Part shown: positions 41,836-54,735 of the stretch, piece by piece
How positions within the stretch are numbered: the first letter of the stretch is position 1
How the letters are laid out: every line of letters begins with the position of its first letter
NCBI GenBank assembly: GCA_023055505.1
Contig: JALIRH010000004.1
Location: 38,507,502 to 38,571,501 of the forward strand
DNA: 64,000 bases
Origin: Callipepla californica brunnescens
Lineage: Eukaryota > Chordata > Aves > Galliformes > Odontophoridae
Direction: 5' to 3'
The notes under the pieces: generated by a model
The model's input: the letters and a program-made list of their open reading frames with translations, nothing else
The model's database searches: none
What the model was told of the DNA's origin: nothing
Program-made: the position numbers and the translations under genes

Positions 41836-42000
41836 CTTTAGTTTAAAACTATTCCCCTTTAACTTTTGCCACGGTCTGATAGCGACTGCACATTTCCCAT
41901 TGTCTTTCTAAGCTGCTCACAAGCACTGGAAAGCTGTAATGAGGTCCCCCCCAGAACCTCCTCCAGACAGAATTCCAGCATGAAAACAGCCCTCAGCACC
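41836..42000 (-). mobile_element. Degenerate CR1 LINE fragment (minus strand)
   Basis: On the plus strand the stretch has the pattern of reversed CR1: GTTTAAAACTATTCCCCTTT, then CACTGGAAAGCTGTAATGAG, GTCCCCCCCAGAACCTCCTC and CCAGAC-like sequence. This corresponds to the region upstream of the 3' tail in several bird CR1 subfamilies. It is diverged and lacks both ends. Confidence 0.7.
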
Positions 42001-45000
42001 ACTACTGTCTGGGAAGAGGATTGCTACGTGGCCTCAGGACTCCTCTGCTTTTCAAGTATATGGTGCTTCACTTTCACCATACACTAAAGTGACTCGATTA
42101 GGAAAGTCAGCGCAAGACGACTAAATCTTGACTTCGCAAAAGCTGAGTAATCACTTCACCTGTAAATGGTGAACAAGTACTTACTAGTTAAATATGTCTG
42201 AGACATAAGAACAATTAAGAGCTAAAATTTTTGAACCATGACGGAGTCCCTAATAACTGTCCTCAAGGCTGCTTGTGTAGAAATCATCTACGAGGAACAA
42301 TCAAATGATAATGCCTCAGACTATTTTAAATGGTGCTTTGGAGCAGATAGAAACAAATGAAGAACTGATAGTAAATAGCAAGACAAAACAAATACTTCAG
42401 ATCTACTTTGAGACTCAACAGTCGTAAAGCAAATTGTTACCAGTTCATAGACATCAACATTGTGATGAGTTTTTACTATAACTGCATTTGACAGGTAGAA
42501 AAGTAAGACACTGGGAAATGCACTGACTAGTTTGAGTTACAAACGGAGCCTAGTTCAGAGATAAACCCTACTGCGACTGCCAGACCAATGCTCAGTCCAA
42601 GAGACTTTTCTCTCGTCTCTCTCAAATCAGAGAATTCTGTGATTTGGAAACTTCCTTAATACCCCCCACATTCCAATTCTAGGTCCCAATGAATGCATGG
42701 AAGACAGCAGCAAATATTTAAACATATTTAAATTACTTGCAGCTCATCTATGTACAAGTCAGACTTCATTCATGTTTCAAAGCTGTCTGGGCAGCATGTT
42801 TCAAAACCCTCTGGCAGTCAAACCATGCATTTACAGTACAGCAGGAAAAGAGCTGCCTCTCAGGTTTTTGGGATTTGGCTCACAGGAATGTGTCCGAGTT
42901 CCTGAGCTAAGGTAGCCATCTAACACAGACATCAGACGTTTGAATAAACTATTTGATTTCCTGAAGTTATTGGAAGAAATTAAAAGAGACAGGGAAAAAT
43001 CCCGCATTTGAAAACATGTGTAAGACAGTGGTGGAGGGGTTAACCCTTCAGTAGTTTTTATTTCTTCAAAAGTAGGTCAAGTCTAACCAACCAAAGAGGT
43101 ACTCTCACCCCTTGTTTGTTTTTAAAGACAGCTCCAATAGTTATCTCCTTGAAGCCAAAGTGACTGCTGAAAACACTCCAATGCAAACATTGTCCCTTAA
43201 AAGAGTAAATAATACCAAAAACATTCTCCAGCCCAAACCCTCCTTCACAGTGCTGCTAGTCTGCTCCATCTTGTTTGAATGAGTTCCCAGAAATTGGCAA
43301 TCTACTTTGATTTAGGGACAGATGAGATGGAACCAGGATATTTTATAAGGACTTCAAGCATTTTCCACAAACATTTTGTGTTAAGCTTTCACTGTTATCA
43401 TCAGCAGCAAGTGTGCTACATATCTGTTTTTACAGGGAGTTTTCACATTCACTTATCAGTCGCTACAAGAAAAGGTCCTCCAAAAACATTTCAAATTACT
43501 CTACCAGGTACTTCCCTGAATCAAGGAGGCATTCAACAGGCTTCCAATGGCACTACAGTAGTATGTTTTAATTGCTACCTACTGCACATTTGATTACTGG
43601 CCATCAATCACAGTTCTCAAGTCATTACACTCCTTAAGCACCAGCTCTCTATTTCTTCTGCAACAAAGGAAGAACAAACCAGCAGAGGACCACACGCTGC
43701 TAACTGCAGGTTTCACTCTGAACTTGTGCCACTGTGAAGAACTTCAATTTCAGCCCCCCAATTCTCCACTTTTTCATTTCAAAGGAAAAAAAAAATACCA
43801 AGTATATCCGGTCCCCAGGGAATTCAACTACTGAGATTTCCAGCAGCTTCAGGGGATGCTGGATTAGGCCAAGATCTGCAAGCACCTTCTGCTCTCACTG
43901 CAATTAGGAGAACTGGAGTAGGAACTTCTGGGCATATCAGCCTAAACAGGCATTTTAATTAAGCCTGCTAATGGCAGTTCCTGTAACTTGGAGTAGAGGG
44001 CAGGGAGGAAGAACACTTTCCCAGTCCACTGGTACAAAAGCTGATACACAGAAAGAAAAACATTTTAAAAATGATAACAAATGCTAAGTAAAACAAATGC
44101 TCTACACGTGTTCAGTGGTTTTTGAAACAATTTTTATTATTATTTTTAGAAGAAAGCTTTGCTGTTTGGTTCTACAGACTTCTTTTATCACAAGGAAAAG
44201 AAGAGAAACTCAAGGAGCAAGGGAGAATCATGGAAGCTCTGTTAAAGTGAGGACAACCACAGACCATCAGTCTGATGCCCAACCTGATCAGGCTCCTGCC
44301 TGCAACGTGGCCAGAGATTCTGTGTTTTATAGCCAGAGATAAAAAAGAAGCATCCCAAAAGATTGGCTCTCTTCAGACATCTCTTGCAATTAGAGCTACA
44401 GCTCTATTATCATCGTAACAATTCTTGAGGAAAAAGCTGACAAAAAGGAATGGGATTAAGCATTACGTATTAACAGATTATTCAAAACAAAGAGATCATA
44501 TCACAGTACAAACACACCGTGTCAGCCTCCTAATAATACCTACTGTGAGCTAAGATGCAGTACTGTGCTGGTCAGGAAACAGCCCAACACAGTAACACAA
44601 TGGTGTAAAAATGAGAAAAAAGGTTTCACTATGAAAACCTGGTGGTTCGCACAGTACACACGGAAGCAATAGCTGCACCAAAAAAAATTCTGTACTACGC
44701 AACCAAGATTATTTTAGTTCAGGGAAAAGACAAACTCCCCAAATAGCCTTACGTTCTTCCATTCACCACTTCTGGCTCCTTTCAGCATCAGTTTGGACTT
44801 CAAAGAGCAGACTCTTAGCTGACTCACAAAAGCACTTGCATCCCACCAGTATTTCAAAAACTCCCACAATTAAAGCGCAGCAGCTGACCAGACAAGAGTA
44901 AGATTCAGTGTTACTAATGCACAAAGGCAAATTCTGATTCACCTCTATCTTGAGGTGAAGTGCTGTTTGCAAACAAGCAGTTCGCTGGTTAGAAGCAACA

Positions 45001-45255
45001 AAGTGTGGAACATCACTGCCTCAGAGCACACCTGAAGAGCAGAGCTATGATCATGCTGCATTACCAAACGAATCAGAAGGTGAACAAGCTAGAACTCTTG
45101 AAATACTGTTAGCCACAAACAAAACTAATTCAAGCTTGGTGATAAGACTGTGACCAAAAATTCTCTCTACTCAACTGACAATAAAACAAAATTTAAAGAA
45201 CAAGTTATCTCACCTTCTGAAAACTGAGGGCCTATAACAGTACCAGAAAGAGAAA

Positions 45256-45293
45256 GGAAAAAAACAAAAACAAAAAACCAAAAACCAAAAAGC
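45256..45293. repeat. (AAAAAC)n/(AAAAACC)n low-complexity tract
   Basis: Repeated units of A5 followed by C or CC, about six in number. It is related to the AAAC tracts elsewhere in the window but with longer A blocks. Confidence 0.85.
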
Positions 45294-45587
45294 CTTCTAT
45301 CAACAACTCTGTACTTTCTCTCCCTCAAAGCATGTTAGACTTTTGGCCCTACAGAGGCCAAGAAAAATATCAAAAAAACCCTACTCTCTTTAAAAATCAC
45401 TTCAACACAGACTTTGATCTATGCCTTAGAATAGAAGGAAAAGTAACAGCAAGATGTCAAACCCTAACATCAGAATACAACCCACCCAGTACCTGTGCAC
45501 CTGCAAACAGGCCTCTTTTCCTCCAGAAGCCTCAGACCCTTCTTGCAGGCCATGCAACCAGCTAAAGGTATCCCTCCACCAACTTTA

Positions 45588-45695
45588 AATCATAGAATCA
45601 TAGGGGTTGGAAGGGACCTCAAGAGATCGAGTCCAACCTCCCTGCCAAAGGAGGTTTCCTACACCAGGTTGCACATGGTAACAGAGGTTTTGTAT
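45588..45695 (-). mobile_element. CR1 LINE fragment, 3' end (minus strand)
   Basis: Starts with AATCATAGAATCATAGGGG (two copies of the terminal short repeat) followed by TTGGAAGGGACCTC and GAGTCCAACCTCCCTGCC. This is the reverse complement of a CR1 3' end. About 100 bp remain, extending through CACCAGGTTGCACA. Orientation is the same as ITPK1. Confidence 0.9.
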
Positions 45696-46899
45696 AAGGA
45701 AAACTCTGTGAGTGACAAAGGGTGCTGCTTTATTTTATACTTTTTCATCGACATACTCTTTGCACAGCACATGATGCTCCAACCCTGTGTGCTGGCAGTA
45801 ACACTTCTCCCCTCTCCTGACAGATACAGTGAAGCTCAATAACTACAAGTACTATTGTGGTGTGGGTTTTTTGGTTGTTGTTTTGTTTTGGTCACCATCC
45901 TTTCATTAAAATAGTAGACTTTCTTAGTTTCTTTTTTGCTTTCTTCCCTCCCATGCACTTATGTACACTTCTAAAGGAGTTTTCTTTCACTGCTTGAAAA
46001 CTACCAGATTGACAACTCCTGTGAATTAAGCTCCCTCTTTGTTGGCAATACAAGAGCAGCACCACAGGCAGCCTCAGAACAAGCTCCCTCTGTCCTCCTC
46101 TTCCCGCTCACCAACTAGCAAGCACATCTATATGCCAGGTTTCACACAGCTCTGTCACATCAGAGGGTCCCCGATGACGTGGTTCACCCAGACTGGCTCA
46201 CACAGGTCACTAGTGGCAAAGCCATAGCAATGGAAACATCACAAGATGGCACATTATTAGCATGCAAGTGGGGCTGCTTCCTCTAAACACACCCGCTTTC
46301 AGAGGGTGCTCCCATGGAAGCTAACTGCACAACCTGGTCAGGCAGCACACACGGACACTTTTTGAACTGCAAGGGGTTGTTAGGTTCCACCAAACCCTAT
46401 GCCATCAGCTGTAAGTCACAGCATGCTCTACCTGAAATAAAAGCTGTCCCCTAGGCTGTGCCCAGCTTCTAGCTCTTCCTCCGCAGCGGGTCTGTCTGCT
46501 GTGCAACCAGCCACAGGGACCAGCCCACACCAGAGCTGCCACACTATTGCCCTCTGCTAACCCCAGTGCTTCAGGCTGCTGTGCCAGGCACTGCAAAGGC
46601 AGGCAGAGGGACAGGGCTCTCTACTCTGAGAGGGGTTTTGTCACACGATGGAATGGCTGAGGTCAGCCCAGAATGCAGGATCTACGTGCAGCTGTACAGC
46701 ATGCAGATGGAGCAAGAGGCCAATGCTCAGCTGTATTTAATTTTGGTGGCGATCGCTGTATGTTTGTTTTTTAAACTACAAGGAAGTAACAAGATTTTCA
46801 CTGCAACACATGTGTAATAATTAACATACACTGGATTTAGGTGTTCACAACTTGACTCATTAGAACACAGTATACTGCTAAAAAGAGACTGATTCACAG

Positions 46900-47650
46900 C
46901 CTACCTATACCTCATGAAGTTCAACAAATGCAAGGTCCTGCACCCGGTCAGCGACATCCCAAGCATAAATTTAGGCTGAGTAATGAGTGGATTGAGAGCG
47001 GTTCTGAGAAGGACTTTGGGGTGCTGGGTACCGTGAACATCAACATGAATCAGCAGTGTGTGCATGCATCCCACAACACCAACTGCATCCTGGGCTGCAT
47101 CAATGGGGGGGTGGCCACAGGGAGATGAGGCCCCACACGGAGTTCTCTGTTGAAGCCCAGTCCCCCAACACAAGAAGAATGTGGAGCTGTTGGACCGGGT
47201 CCGGAAGAGGGCACAAAGATGATCAGAGGGCTGGAGCACCTTGCCTGTGAAGACCAGCTGAGGGTCAGCCTGGAGAAGAGAAGACTCCAAAGAGATTTCA
47301 GTGTACCCTTCCAGTATATAAAAGGGGCCTAGAGGAAAGCTGGAGAGGCACTTTTTGTTAAGGTATGTAATGACAGGACAAGGGGTAACAGCTTTACACT
47401 GATAGTGTAAATTTAGATTAGATAGAAGGAAGTTTTTTTTTTTTGTTTTTTTTTTACTCAGAGGGCAGTAAGGTGCTGGCACAGGCTGCCCAGAGAAGCA
47501 GTGGACACCCCATCCCTGGGGGTGTTCAGGACCAGGTTGGATGGGGTGCTGGGCAGCCTGGTGTGGTGGGTGGCAGCCAGCACGCAGCAGGGAGTTGAAA
47601 GTGGGTGGACTTAAAGGTCCTCTCTAATCCAAGCCATTCTGTGAAATGAC
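46900..47650 (+). mobile_element. CR1 LINE fragment (about 750 bp), longest in the window
   Basis: The plus-strand translation shows broken ORF2 C-terminal pieces: HKFRLSNEWIESGSEKDFGV, then ILGCI, then KMIRGLEHLACEDQLRVSLE followed by KRRLQRDFSV and FQYIKGA. The first pieces and KMIRGLEHL lie in shifted frames and are separated by stops. The 3' part carries GGCTGCCCAGAGAAGCAGTGG, CCATCCCTGG and CCAGGTTGGATGG before a tail ending CCATTCTGTGA. A T12-G-T10 run interrupts it at 47433-47455. It is dead and antisense to ITPK1. Long minus-strand ORFs crossing this interval are shadows of the repeat. Confidence 0.92.
47433..47455. repeat. T-run (T12-G-T10) inside the CR1 copy
   Basis: Two T homopolymers separated by one G replace a short TTCTTT-like segment usual in this part of CR1. 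This suggests expansion after insertion. Confidence 0.9.
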
Positions 47651-48401
47651 AACATTTTCTGCCCTTGTAATGAAACTTAGCTGACAAGATAAAAATAAGC
47701 CTAGTCATTACCTCAATTCTCGTAACCACTAAAGTAATTTAGGAGTGGTGGGGAGAAAGGAGGGCCACGCCAGCACAGATGGGGAAGGAGTGGCACATCG
47801 CAAATGGACCTGTATGATATCACTTCCTTCCAGCACCATTAATCACCCCAGACATCATTTGTTCTATCAGCTATTAACCAGTTACCCCAGTACACAGATA
47901 ACTTTATCAAGGCTAGGCAGTGAAAGTCTCTATAAGCACCATACCGTATACTGTAGGACACAACGGTGCATGGTGTTGTGCTTATAGAGTGGGTTACAGT
48001 TGCAGAACCCTCTGAACTATTTCCTCCTGCACGTGTACTACCCATACCTGACATCAGAGGGGGGATTACAGGAAGGGAGAACAGTGTTGCTCACAGCCAA
48101 AACACTGAGTGAGAGCCAGGCCCCTCCAAGTACCAGTTTTCAGAAAAGACTCTCAAAGTACTTGCAGAAATGTAGTACAAGGCAAAAATAGGTCTTCAGA
48201 AAAACTGCCAGGAGCATCCCAGCTTCAAAGGTCGAGATTTTTCATTTCGTCTTCTGCTACAGACACGTCTCCTTCAAGTATTTTGTCTGCTGCACCTAGA
48301 AGAATCCAGTTTCACGAGGCAATGCCTGAAGACCCAGACTGAATACATAGAACTGAGACATTACAGAGTTAAAACGGCTGAAAATGGCTTGTTGGAAGGA
48401 C

Positions 48402-48500
48402 AAAAAAAAAAAAAAAAAAAAAAGCCTGCGAGGAGAGTGATGAAGAGAGAAAATTATTCCAGTTTTGGGTGGTTTTTTTTTTTTTTTTTTTTTTTTTTTT
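48402..48500. repeat. Inverted homopolymer pair: A22, 49-nt spacer, T28
   Basis: The plus strand has 22 A at 48402-48423, then 49 nt of mixed sequence (48424-48472), then 28 T at 48473-48500. The two runs are complementary and could pair as a hairpin in single-stranded DNA or in the ITPK1 pre-mRNA. Homopolymer lengths may be affected by sequencing or assembly. Confidence 0.9.
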
Positions 48501-50777
48501 GAGGAAGGACAGGCTTCGAGCATTTCCAAGTAAGCAAGCATGACTCAGCAGTGAGTGACACAACAAAACAAGATGCATTATAACATTATAAACCTTTGCC
48601 AACCAGCATCCGAGAGCATGAGATTAAACAGCTCAACGTGAACTGAATTTGCTTCCAAGTCCGGTGCATGACTCTGCTAATTGCTTTCCTAAAAGCACAG
48701 TTAGATCTAGAAACAAGAACTTCTCCCTCCAAACAGAGAAGGCCCCTGGGAGCCTCCAGTGACCTCAGTAAGCTCAAAGCCATCTACCACAACCCGACTA
48801 CAGAAAAGAACAGGCTTCCTAGGAACCCTCTGACCATTTACCTCAGGTAAGACAGCCAGCCCAAGCATTCCAGAGAGGAGAAAAGAGAAAGACAACTAAA
48901 TAAGTTTTACTTGGAACTAAAGAACTGCCTCAAATGGAAGTCAATCATTTTGAAAGGCATTCTTAAAATACGCAGCTGTCCTTCAGTAGTGATTTCTGTC
49001 TGCAGAGGGAACAGAGTGCTAGCTAGCATTTGTGCAGTGTTAGAACAGCATGGAAACATCAGCAGTTTCCTTCTTGATCACATAAAGGGCACAACTCCTT
49101 CTGAAGAGAGCTAAATTCCATCAGTACAAAACAAGTCATTGTTTCAAGGACTGAACACTGAATTCAAAAATGAAAAAAAAAAGATAACCATACAGGAGAG
49201 TGTTTGTTCCACAGAACTACAGCAGAGACATGCCCAGCACAGGTACTTATTTTATCTATTACCACACTTATTTTCGTGTCTCTCACGTGCCCTGTTTCCT
49301 TGGAACACACTCGGGAATGTCACTGCATGAAAAGGTGTCAAATACTGAGATAATTAGCGTGTTATCTGGCCAATACCACGAGACACCATCAATTGATGCT
49401 TCACAAATGTAGTACACTATGGCAGAGCAAAACACCTTCAGCAGGCAGCTCTGAAACCCCTTCAGGTTGAGTCCCCATATCTGAAAAAGCTGAATGTTTA
49501 GACTATGTCCAGGCTTCCCAAGACAGGACTCCTGAAGCATTAAAGGGACTTCAGACTTTTATGTACAGAAAGAACCTTCCTGGACATCTTCTGAATTATT
49601 ACAGATTGAACAAAGAAACACTGATATCAGGAGAGGACAGCAACTCTGCCTTGAAATGGGCCCACAGGCACGTGTCATTCCTGGGATGTCTGTCTAACTG
49701 TTCTTAGAAGTTCTGAGGAACAAAATCCACTGACTATCTAGACTAATTTTTTCCTCCAAGCAGCTTTCTAAACTACTCAAAGATTTGTCCAGTTCTTCAT
49801 GTTCAGTAACACTGTATTTACAAGACCTCTGCTGCTTCCCACTGCTTTCCTTTGGTCACTTACCAGCTGACCTGCCTTTCCCCTGAAATACAGTGCTCCA
49901 GACCAAAAGCAGGGTGAGCAGCAGCCTTATCTGCATTGCACAGAGTGCAGGCCATGTTACAGCTCATGTACCCCAACACGACATTCATTTTTTATTTTTC
50001 GGCAACACCGTCAGTCCACATTCAGTCTGTGATGGGCAGCAGAATCCAGATCTTTCTCTAAAGAGCTGCCACTTGACCAAGGCTAGTATTGTTCCTTGCT
50101 GCCTATCAGCTCAAACAGGCTGTGCTACGGGGATGTTCTGCAGGGAGGACACAGACTTCCTGAATGCAAGGTAAATGATTGTTAGACCACGGAACAGTTG
50201 CCATGAAATTGTTATTGTTACAGCTGCTTTAGCTTTCTCATGGCTGGGCTCCAAGCTCCCAAGGAATGGTCCCACACAGTACAGTTTTGTGAGAAGGATG
50301 CCTGGCTGTCATTGCTCCTGGAGATCAAGAAAATGCACATGCATCCACTCATGGGACGCGCAGTATGCACATCTACAGGGCACTGGAAGAAGGAGCAGCA
50401 ACTCAGAAAAACATTAACTTTTTCTTTAAGAAATTCTAATTATTTTTTATTTTGCTACTGCCTTTAACACACTTTCATGGCTTATTATCATTCGTACCAT
50501 TTCATTTGTTGCAGATTTTTGTTAGAGCTGATGTCAAAGGAACTTTCTTATCCACCCTGCCCCAGTTATTTCTCATGATACAGTACTTCGGACTAACACA
50601 ACCAACAATGGGAGCTATTGATCAGTGCACACACAGACTTACAAGTCATAAAATGTGAAAGTTAACTGGCACAAGCCAGATACTCAACAGAAGTTATATT
50701 CAGGTAGTTGTGGCAAACTGGAATTAAAGAAAATCCCTTATGTTCTTCTGGGGCAGGGAGGGAGGAGAAAAAAATAA

Positions 50778-50840
50778 TATATATATACATATGTGTGTGT
50801 GTATGTGCACACACATACACACACATGTATATGTATATAC
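50778..50840. repeat. Palindromic AT/GT/AC microsatellite
   Basis: An AT stretch is followed by (GT)n, a central GTGCAC, then (AC)n and an AT-rich arm (ATGTATATGTATATAC). The two halves are near reverse complements about the centre near 50808, so this is a microsatellite with inverted-repeat symmetry and not a plain dinucleotide run. Confidence 0.9.
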
Positions 50841-52327
50841 AGACATAATTCATGGCTTCCAATAAAGAAACAGGTTTAAATTTAAAGTCCTCAGACCAGC
50901 ACTATCTTAAAACTCGTGTTTAGGTTCTAATGAACAGACCCCAGCATACAAAGGTCTACAATACAGACTCTAGAGGAGAAAAAGCGAGCCACAGAGACTT
51001 AGAGTACTGACCAAAGCATTTACCCATTTATGGCACTGATTAACTAAACAAGTGCAAGTCATACAAAAACTTGAACTAGTCATACTAATGTTATGACATG
51101 AAAAATACACTGTCTTGAAAATTCATTGGCTCAGCAGATTGATCTGGTAGCTGCAAAGTCATTTCAATGTAACAAAATAAAAACCAGAAAAACCATAGTG
51201 ACCTGGCATACCCACACAGCCTTCAGCACAGACAACACATGCTCTAACAGGAGTTACATATACAAAGGAAAGTATATTTCTTTGCATAAAACCAAGAACC
51301 ACTGCACTGACGTAGACAGCGGCTCAAGAATTTGCACTTGAGTTCCAGGGCAGATTTCAGCAACGGGTAGCACCTAGGAACCCAAACCAGAGCAAGCAGC
51401 CTTACTTTCATGTGTGCTAATGAATGGGGTAAGTTTATCACAAACAATTTCTCAAGGAAAGATAACAACAGGGCTTGTTCACTAAAGACCAAGGCAGCAA
51501 ATCTTCACCATAAGGCATTCCGTATCACTCTGCCTTCATTTCTTCCTTTGGTGGGCAGGATTTGCTTCTCAGAATTTCTAGGTTTCCCTGAGAAGTTGTT
51601 CCTCTCAGGCTTTCAATCTCTTGTGGAAAAAAAACACAGTGCAATAAAATCTGACCATAAATAACGTGGACATTAAGATGAACAAGCACAGTTTTGCTGT
51701 CTGTCAAACTGCAGAATGTATTTTGACAAATTACAACCTCAGGCAACTCTTCAGTTCCTTTGCTCAACATTTTCTGCATGCTATAAAAAGGATAAACTGA
51801 CACAGTATCTAAACAGTTACACAGAACAGCTAACACTCTACCACGTAAACTTATGAGTTGCACACGTGAATGGTTTTTTACCCAGAACAACTGAGAAGTA
51901 GATTATTCATAATGGGATGACTTTGAATTATTCCCTCTTGGTTATTTCACCTTTTATCACTGTAACTTACTCACGCAGCCATAACCTTATTGCCTCACAT
52001 CTCTGTGTCTCCTGAAGAGGCAATATTAACTGATGACATCCAGAACTATCATCAAGGAAATTGAGGCTTTTAGAGGGACAACAGCCACTTGTAAACAGCC
52101 ACACCTCACTAATCTGAGATGGTGCCTAACACATGCAACTCAATTTTTGAGCTGATAGATGCATTTTTCTGTACCACTACCACTGTCCTTCAGCATACTG
52201 CATGAACAAACAAGACTTTGCTCACAACACCCAAAGAGGCCTGGAAGTACATCTATGGATATTTTACAGAGAGAAAATAGGGTTATTCACTTAACAGTTA
52301 GGAGCCTCTAAAAAGCTTGTCTGACTT

Positions 52328-52332
<5 letters not shown>

Positions 52333-52383
<51 letters not shown>
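52333..52383. repeat. 51-bp A homopolymer
   Basis: An uninterrupted run of 51 A on the plus strand, the longest homopolymer in the window. I see no retrogene or LINE body next to it, so it does not look like the tail of a recognisable insertion. On the ITPK1 sense strand it is a run of T. Confidence 0.95.
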
Positions 52384-52385
<2 letters not shown>

Positions 52386-52694
52386 TCATGGATATTCAGC
52401 AGGCCACACATTCTGGTACTTTACCAATGGCAACTGGTAAAGTAGGAGCTGGATGCCACAACCCCGAGGAAAGCACACGCTGCATTCCCAGAGCTGGCTC
52501 TGGACACAGAGCCACAGTATATGCAGTAGCACACAGGTGATACTGAGTTCCATGCATGGCATGGTGACCCAACAGCTCTCACACAAAAGCATAGATCAGT
52601 TTGGCAGTGGCAGCAGCTTCTTCAGAAACCTCCTGAGTAACAAACTGAAAGAGGACAAGAAGCCTAATCTAAAGTGCCCCTCTCCACACACAGG

Positions 52695-52735
52695 AGCTCA
52701 GTCCCATACTGCAGCTCAGTCCCATACTGCAGCTC
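52695..52735. repeat. 18-bp tandem repeat, 2.3 copies
   Basis: The unit AGCTCAGTCCCATACTGC occurs at 52695-52712 and again exactly at 52713-52730, followed by AGCTC of a third copy. Its multiple-of-three length keeps overlapping ORFs open, but I see no reason to call them genes. Confidence 0.95.
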
Positions 52736-54709
52736 TCAGGGGAACATCTTCATATCAAGAAGACCAACAGGGGCATACTGCACCCTCCTGAAACCGCACC
52801 AGTGCACACCAAGGATCCTTTCTGCACGGACATGCACTGAAGCAGAAACCAGAATCCAAGGCAGGACCCCACCAGGCCTCCCAGCAGGCAAGGACTCTGT
52901 CCTCCACTCAGCCACTCCCTGAGCACAGCCCTGGGGCTGTGCATGCCTCAAGAGTTGCATTGCAGTTGGACATAACTTAATTTGGGAAGCACTGTTAGGG
53001 CTATGAATGTAGAGGTAGATAACACACTGCCACTGCTCTCACCTCCTTGGACTACAGCTGTATCCCTGAAGGCAGGACTGCACTGTGCCACAGAGAGGAC
53101 CACAACCCAAGGGAGCTCGAAGGCCTTTGATACAAGGTCTCATGAATGCAAGACTCAGGCAAAAGTCCCAAATTCTGTTCAGGCAGGACAGGGGCTGATC
53201 CAGACACACAAATTACCAGAACTTTATAACTCCAAGCAAAAGTTTCCAAACAGAAAGAAAGGTGTCCATCCTTTCTACAGCCACAAAACTGCTTGGAACA
53301 ATTCAGATGGCAAAATTTAACAGGGAAACCTACTGAAACTCAGCCTAAGTTGCACCCCAATCCTGGATACAAACACAAGAACGGTATTTATAGGACTTGC
53401 CCTGCACAGCCCTGAAGACAGGACCGCTGTGCCCCACAGCAGTACCTGACTGCTGTCCCACTCACTCTCACATCTCACTTCAAGCAGCACAACGATGACA
53501 TCTCAGCTCTGGAATGCTGCTGGAGACAAAGCCTGAAGCCACTCTGAAGAAAGTAGTGTTCAAACTGAAACGCCTGTCCCTGATCCCTCTATGGCACTGG
53601 TGCCTTACACTGGTACTGGCTGCACTGGCAAGCTGCAAAGAATTTAAGATTTTTCTTATCCAAACAGCACTCTCGGTCTAAAACCAGCATGCTTCAGGAT
53701 TTCACTAGGCGTCTTCTGTTACTTTCCTGGGTTACATAACGGCTTTGCTGCAAAGCCATACAAACAAAACTGAACTTTTTAGTCATCCAGAAAGTATATC
53801 CCTAGGCAACAGGCAAATAAATTCCAAGTAAGAGCCGCCATAAAATGCATACTGTAGACAGACAGACGCATAGTCCACTCTAACACATGAATCACTGTGC
53901 AGGAATGAGTATGCTCACATTGTTTCTTACTGTGCACAATATTCCTGGTAAGATGTATGTTGAGCTAGGCACTACTTTTCCTGTAGCAACGAAATTATAG
54001 AACTACGAACTCAATCTAGTAGATATTATGCATTAAATACTTGAAGTCTTTGCCTAAACAAATGTAGCCTACCATTAGTATCAACAGAAGTTACCGAGAT
54101 GGGAAACAGAGCGTCCAAGACTTCAGAGCTGCAGTGCTGCTCAAACCTCACTCCTACAAATAGGCTAACATGAGATGCTTTTTAAAGAAAATAACTGAGG
54201 CCTGGCTGAATGCATGTATGTATCCAACCTCTGCAAACGCTACTCAGAGTGAACTTCACTTGTACAGAGGGAGACGGGCAGCCTAATTCCTCATTAGACA
54301 ATTAGGGAAGCACAGCAAGAGAGAAACTTCGGGGCCCATTTTCATAGCACTACCAGGATTTGGAGCTGTTAATAAATATATACAGTACGCAAAGAAATTG
54401 TGTATTGATGTTGTGAAACACAAGTGTAAGGCATCTCTGAAGTAGTGACAATGAGGTGAATAAGATGGTCAGAAGAGAAGTTCGAAGAGCGGAGGGCAGA
54501 AGGTCACCTTTGGAGATCCTTAAATGTGAAGCACAGCATACAATACCAGAAATGAAAAAGAAATCGCAAGGAGAAACTGGTTATGCATTTTCTGTGATTC
54601 TCCTGAGATTCTGCTCATGAAAAACAAGCTACATCAGATATCAGGGCCCTGAAAATGACATCTGCCTTACAGTTATTAAAGCGTATGTTTTGGGCAACAC
54701 AAAAACAAA

Positions 54710-54735
54710 TAAAACAAACAAACAAACAAAAAAAC
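54710..54735. repeat. (AAAC)n microsatellite
   Basis: AAAAC-rich sequence with four to five AAAC units ending in an A run, in the first ITPK1 intron about 900 bp from the initiator exon. Confidence 0.88.

Noticed and set aside
46901..47482. Minus-strand ORF of 193 codons
   Set aside because: It lies antisense to the CR1 fragment at 46900-47650, whose plus-strand frames carry the recognisable ORF2 C-terminal pieces. It is a repeat shadow.
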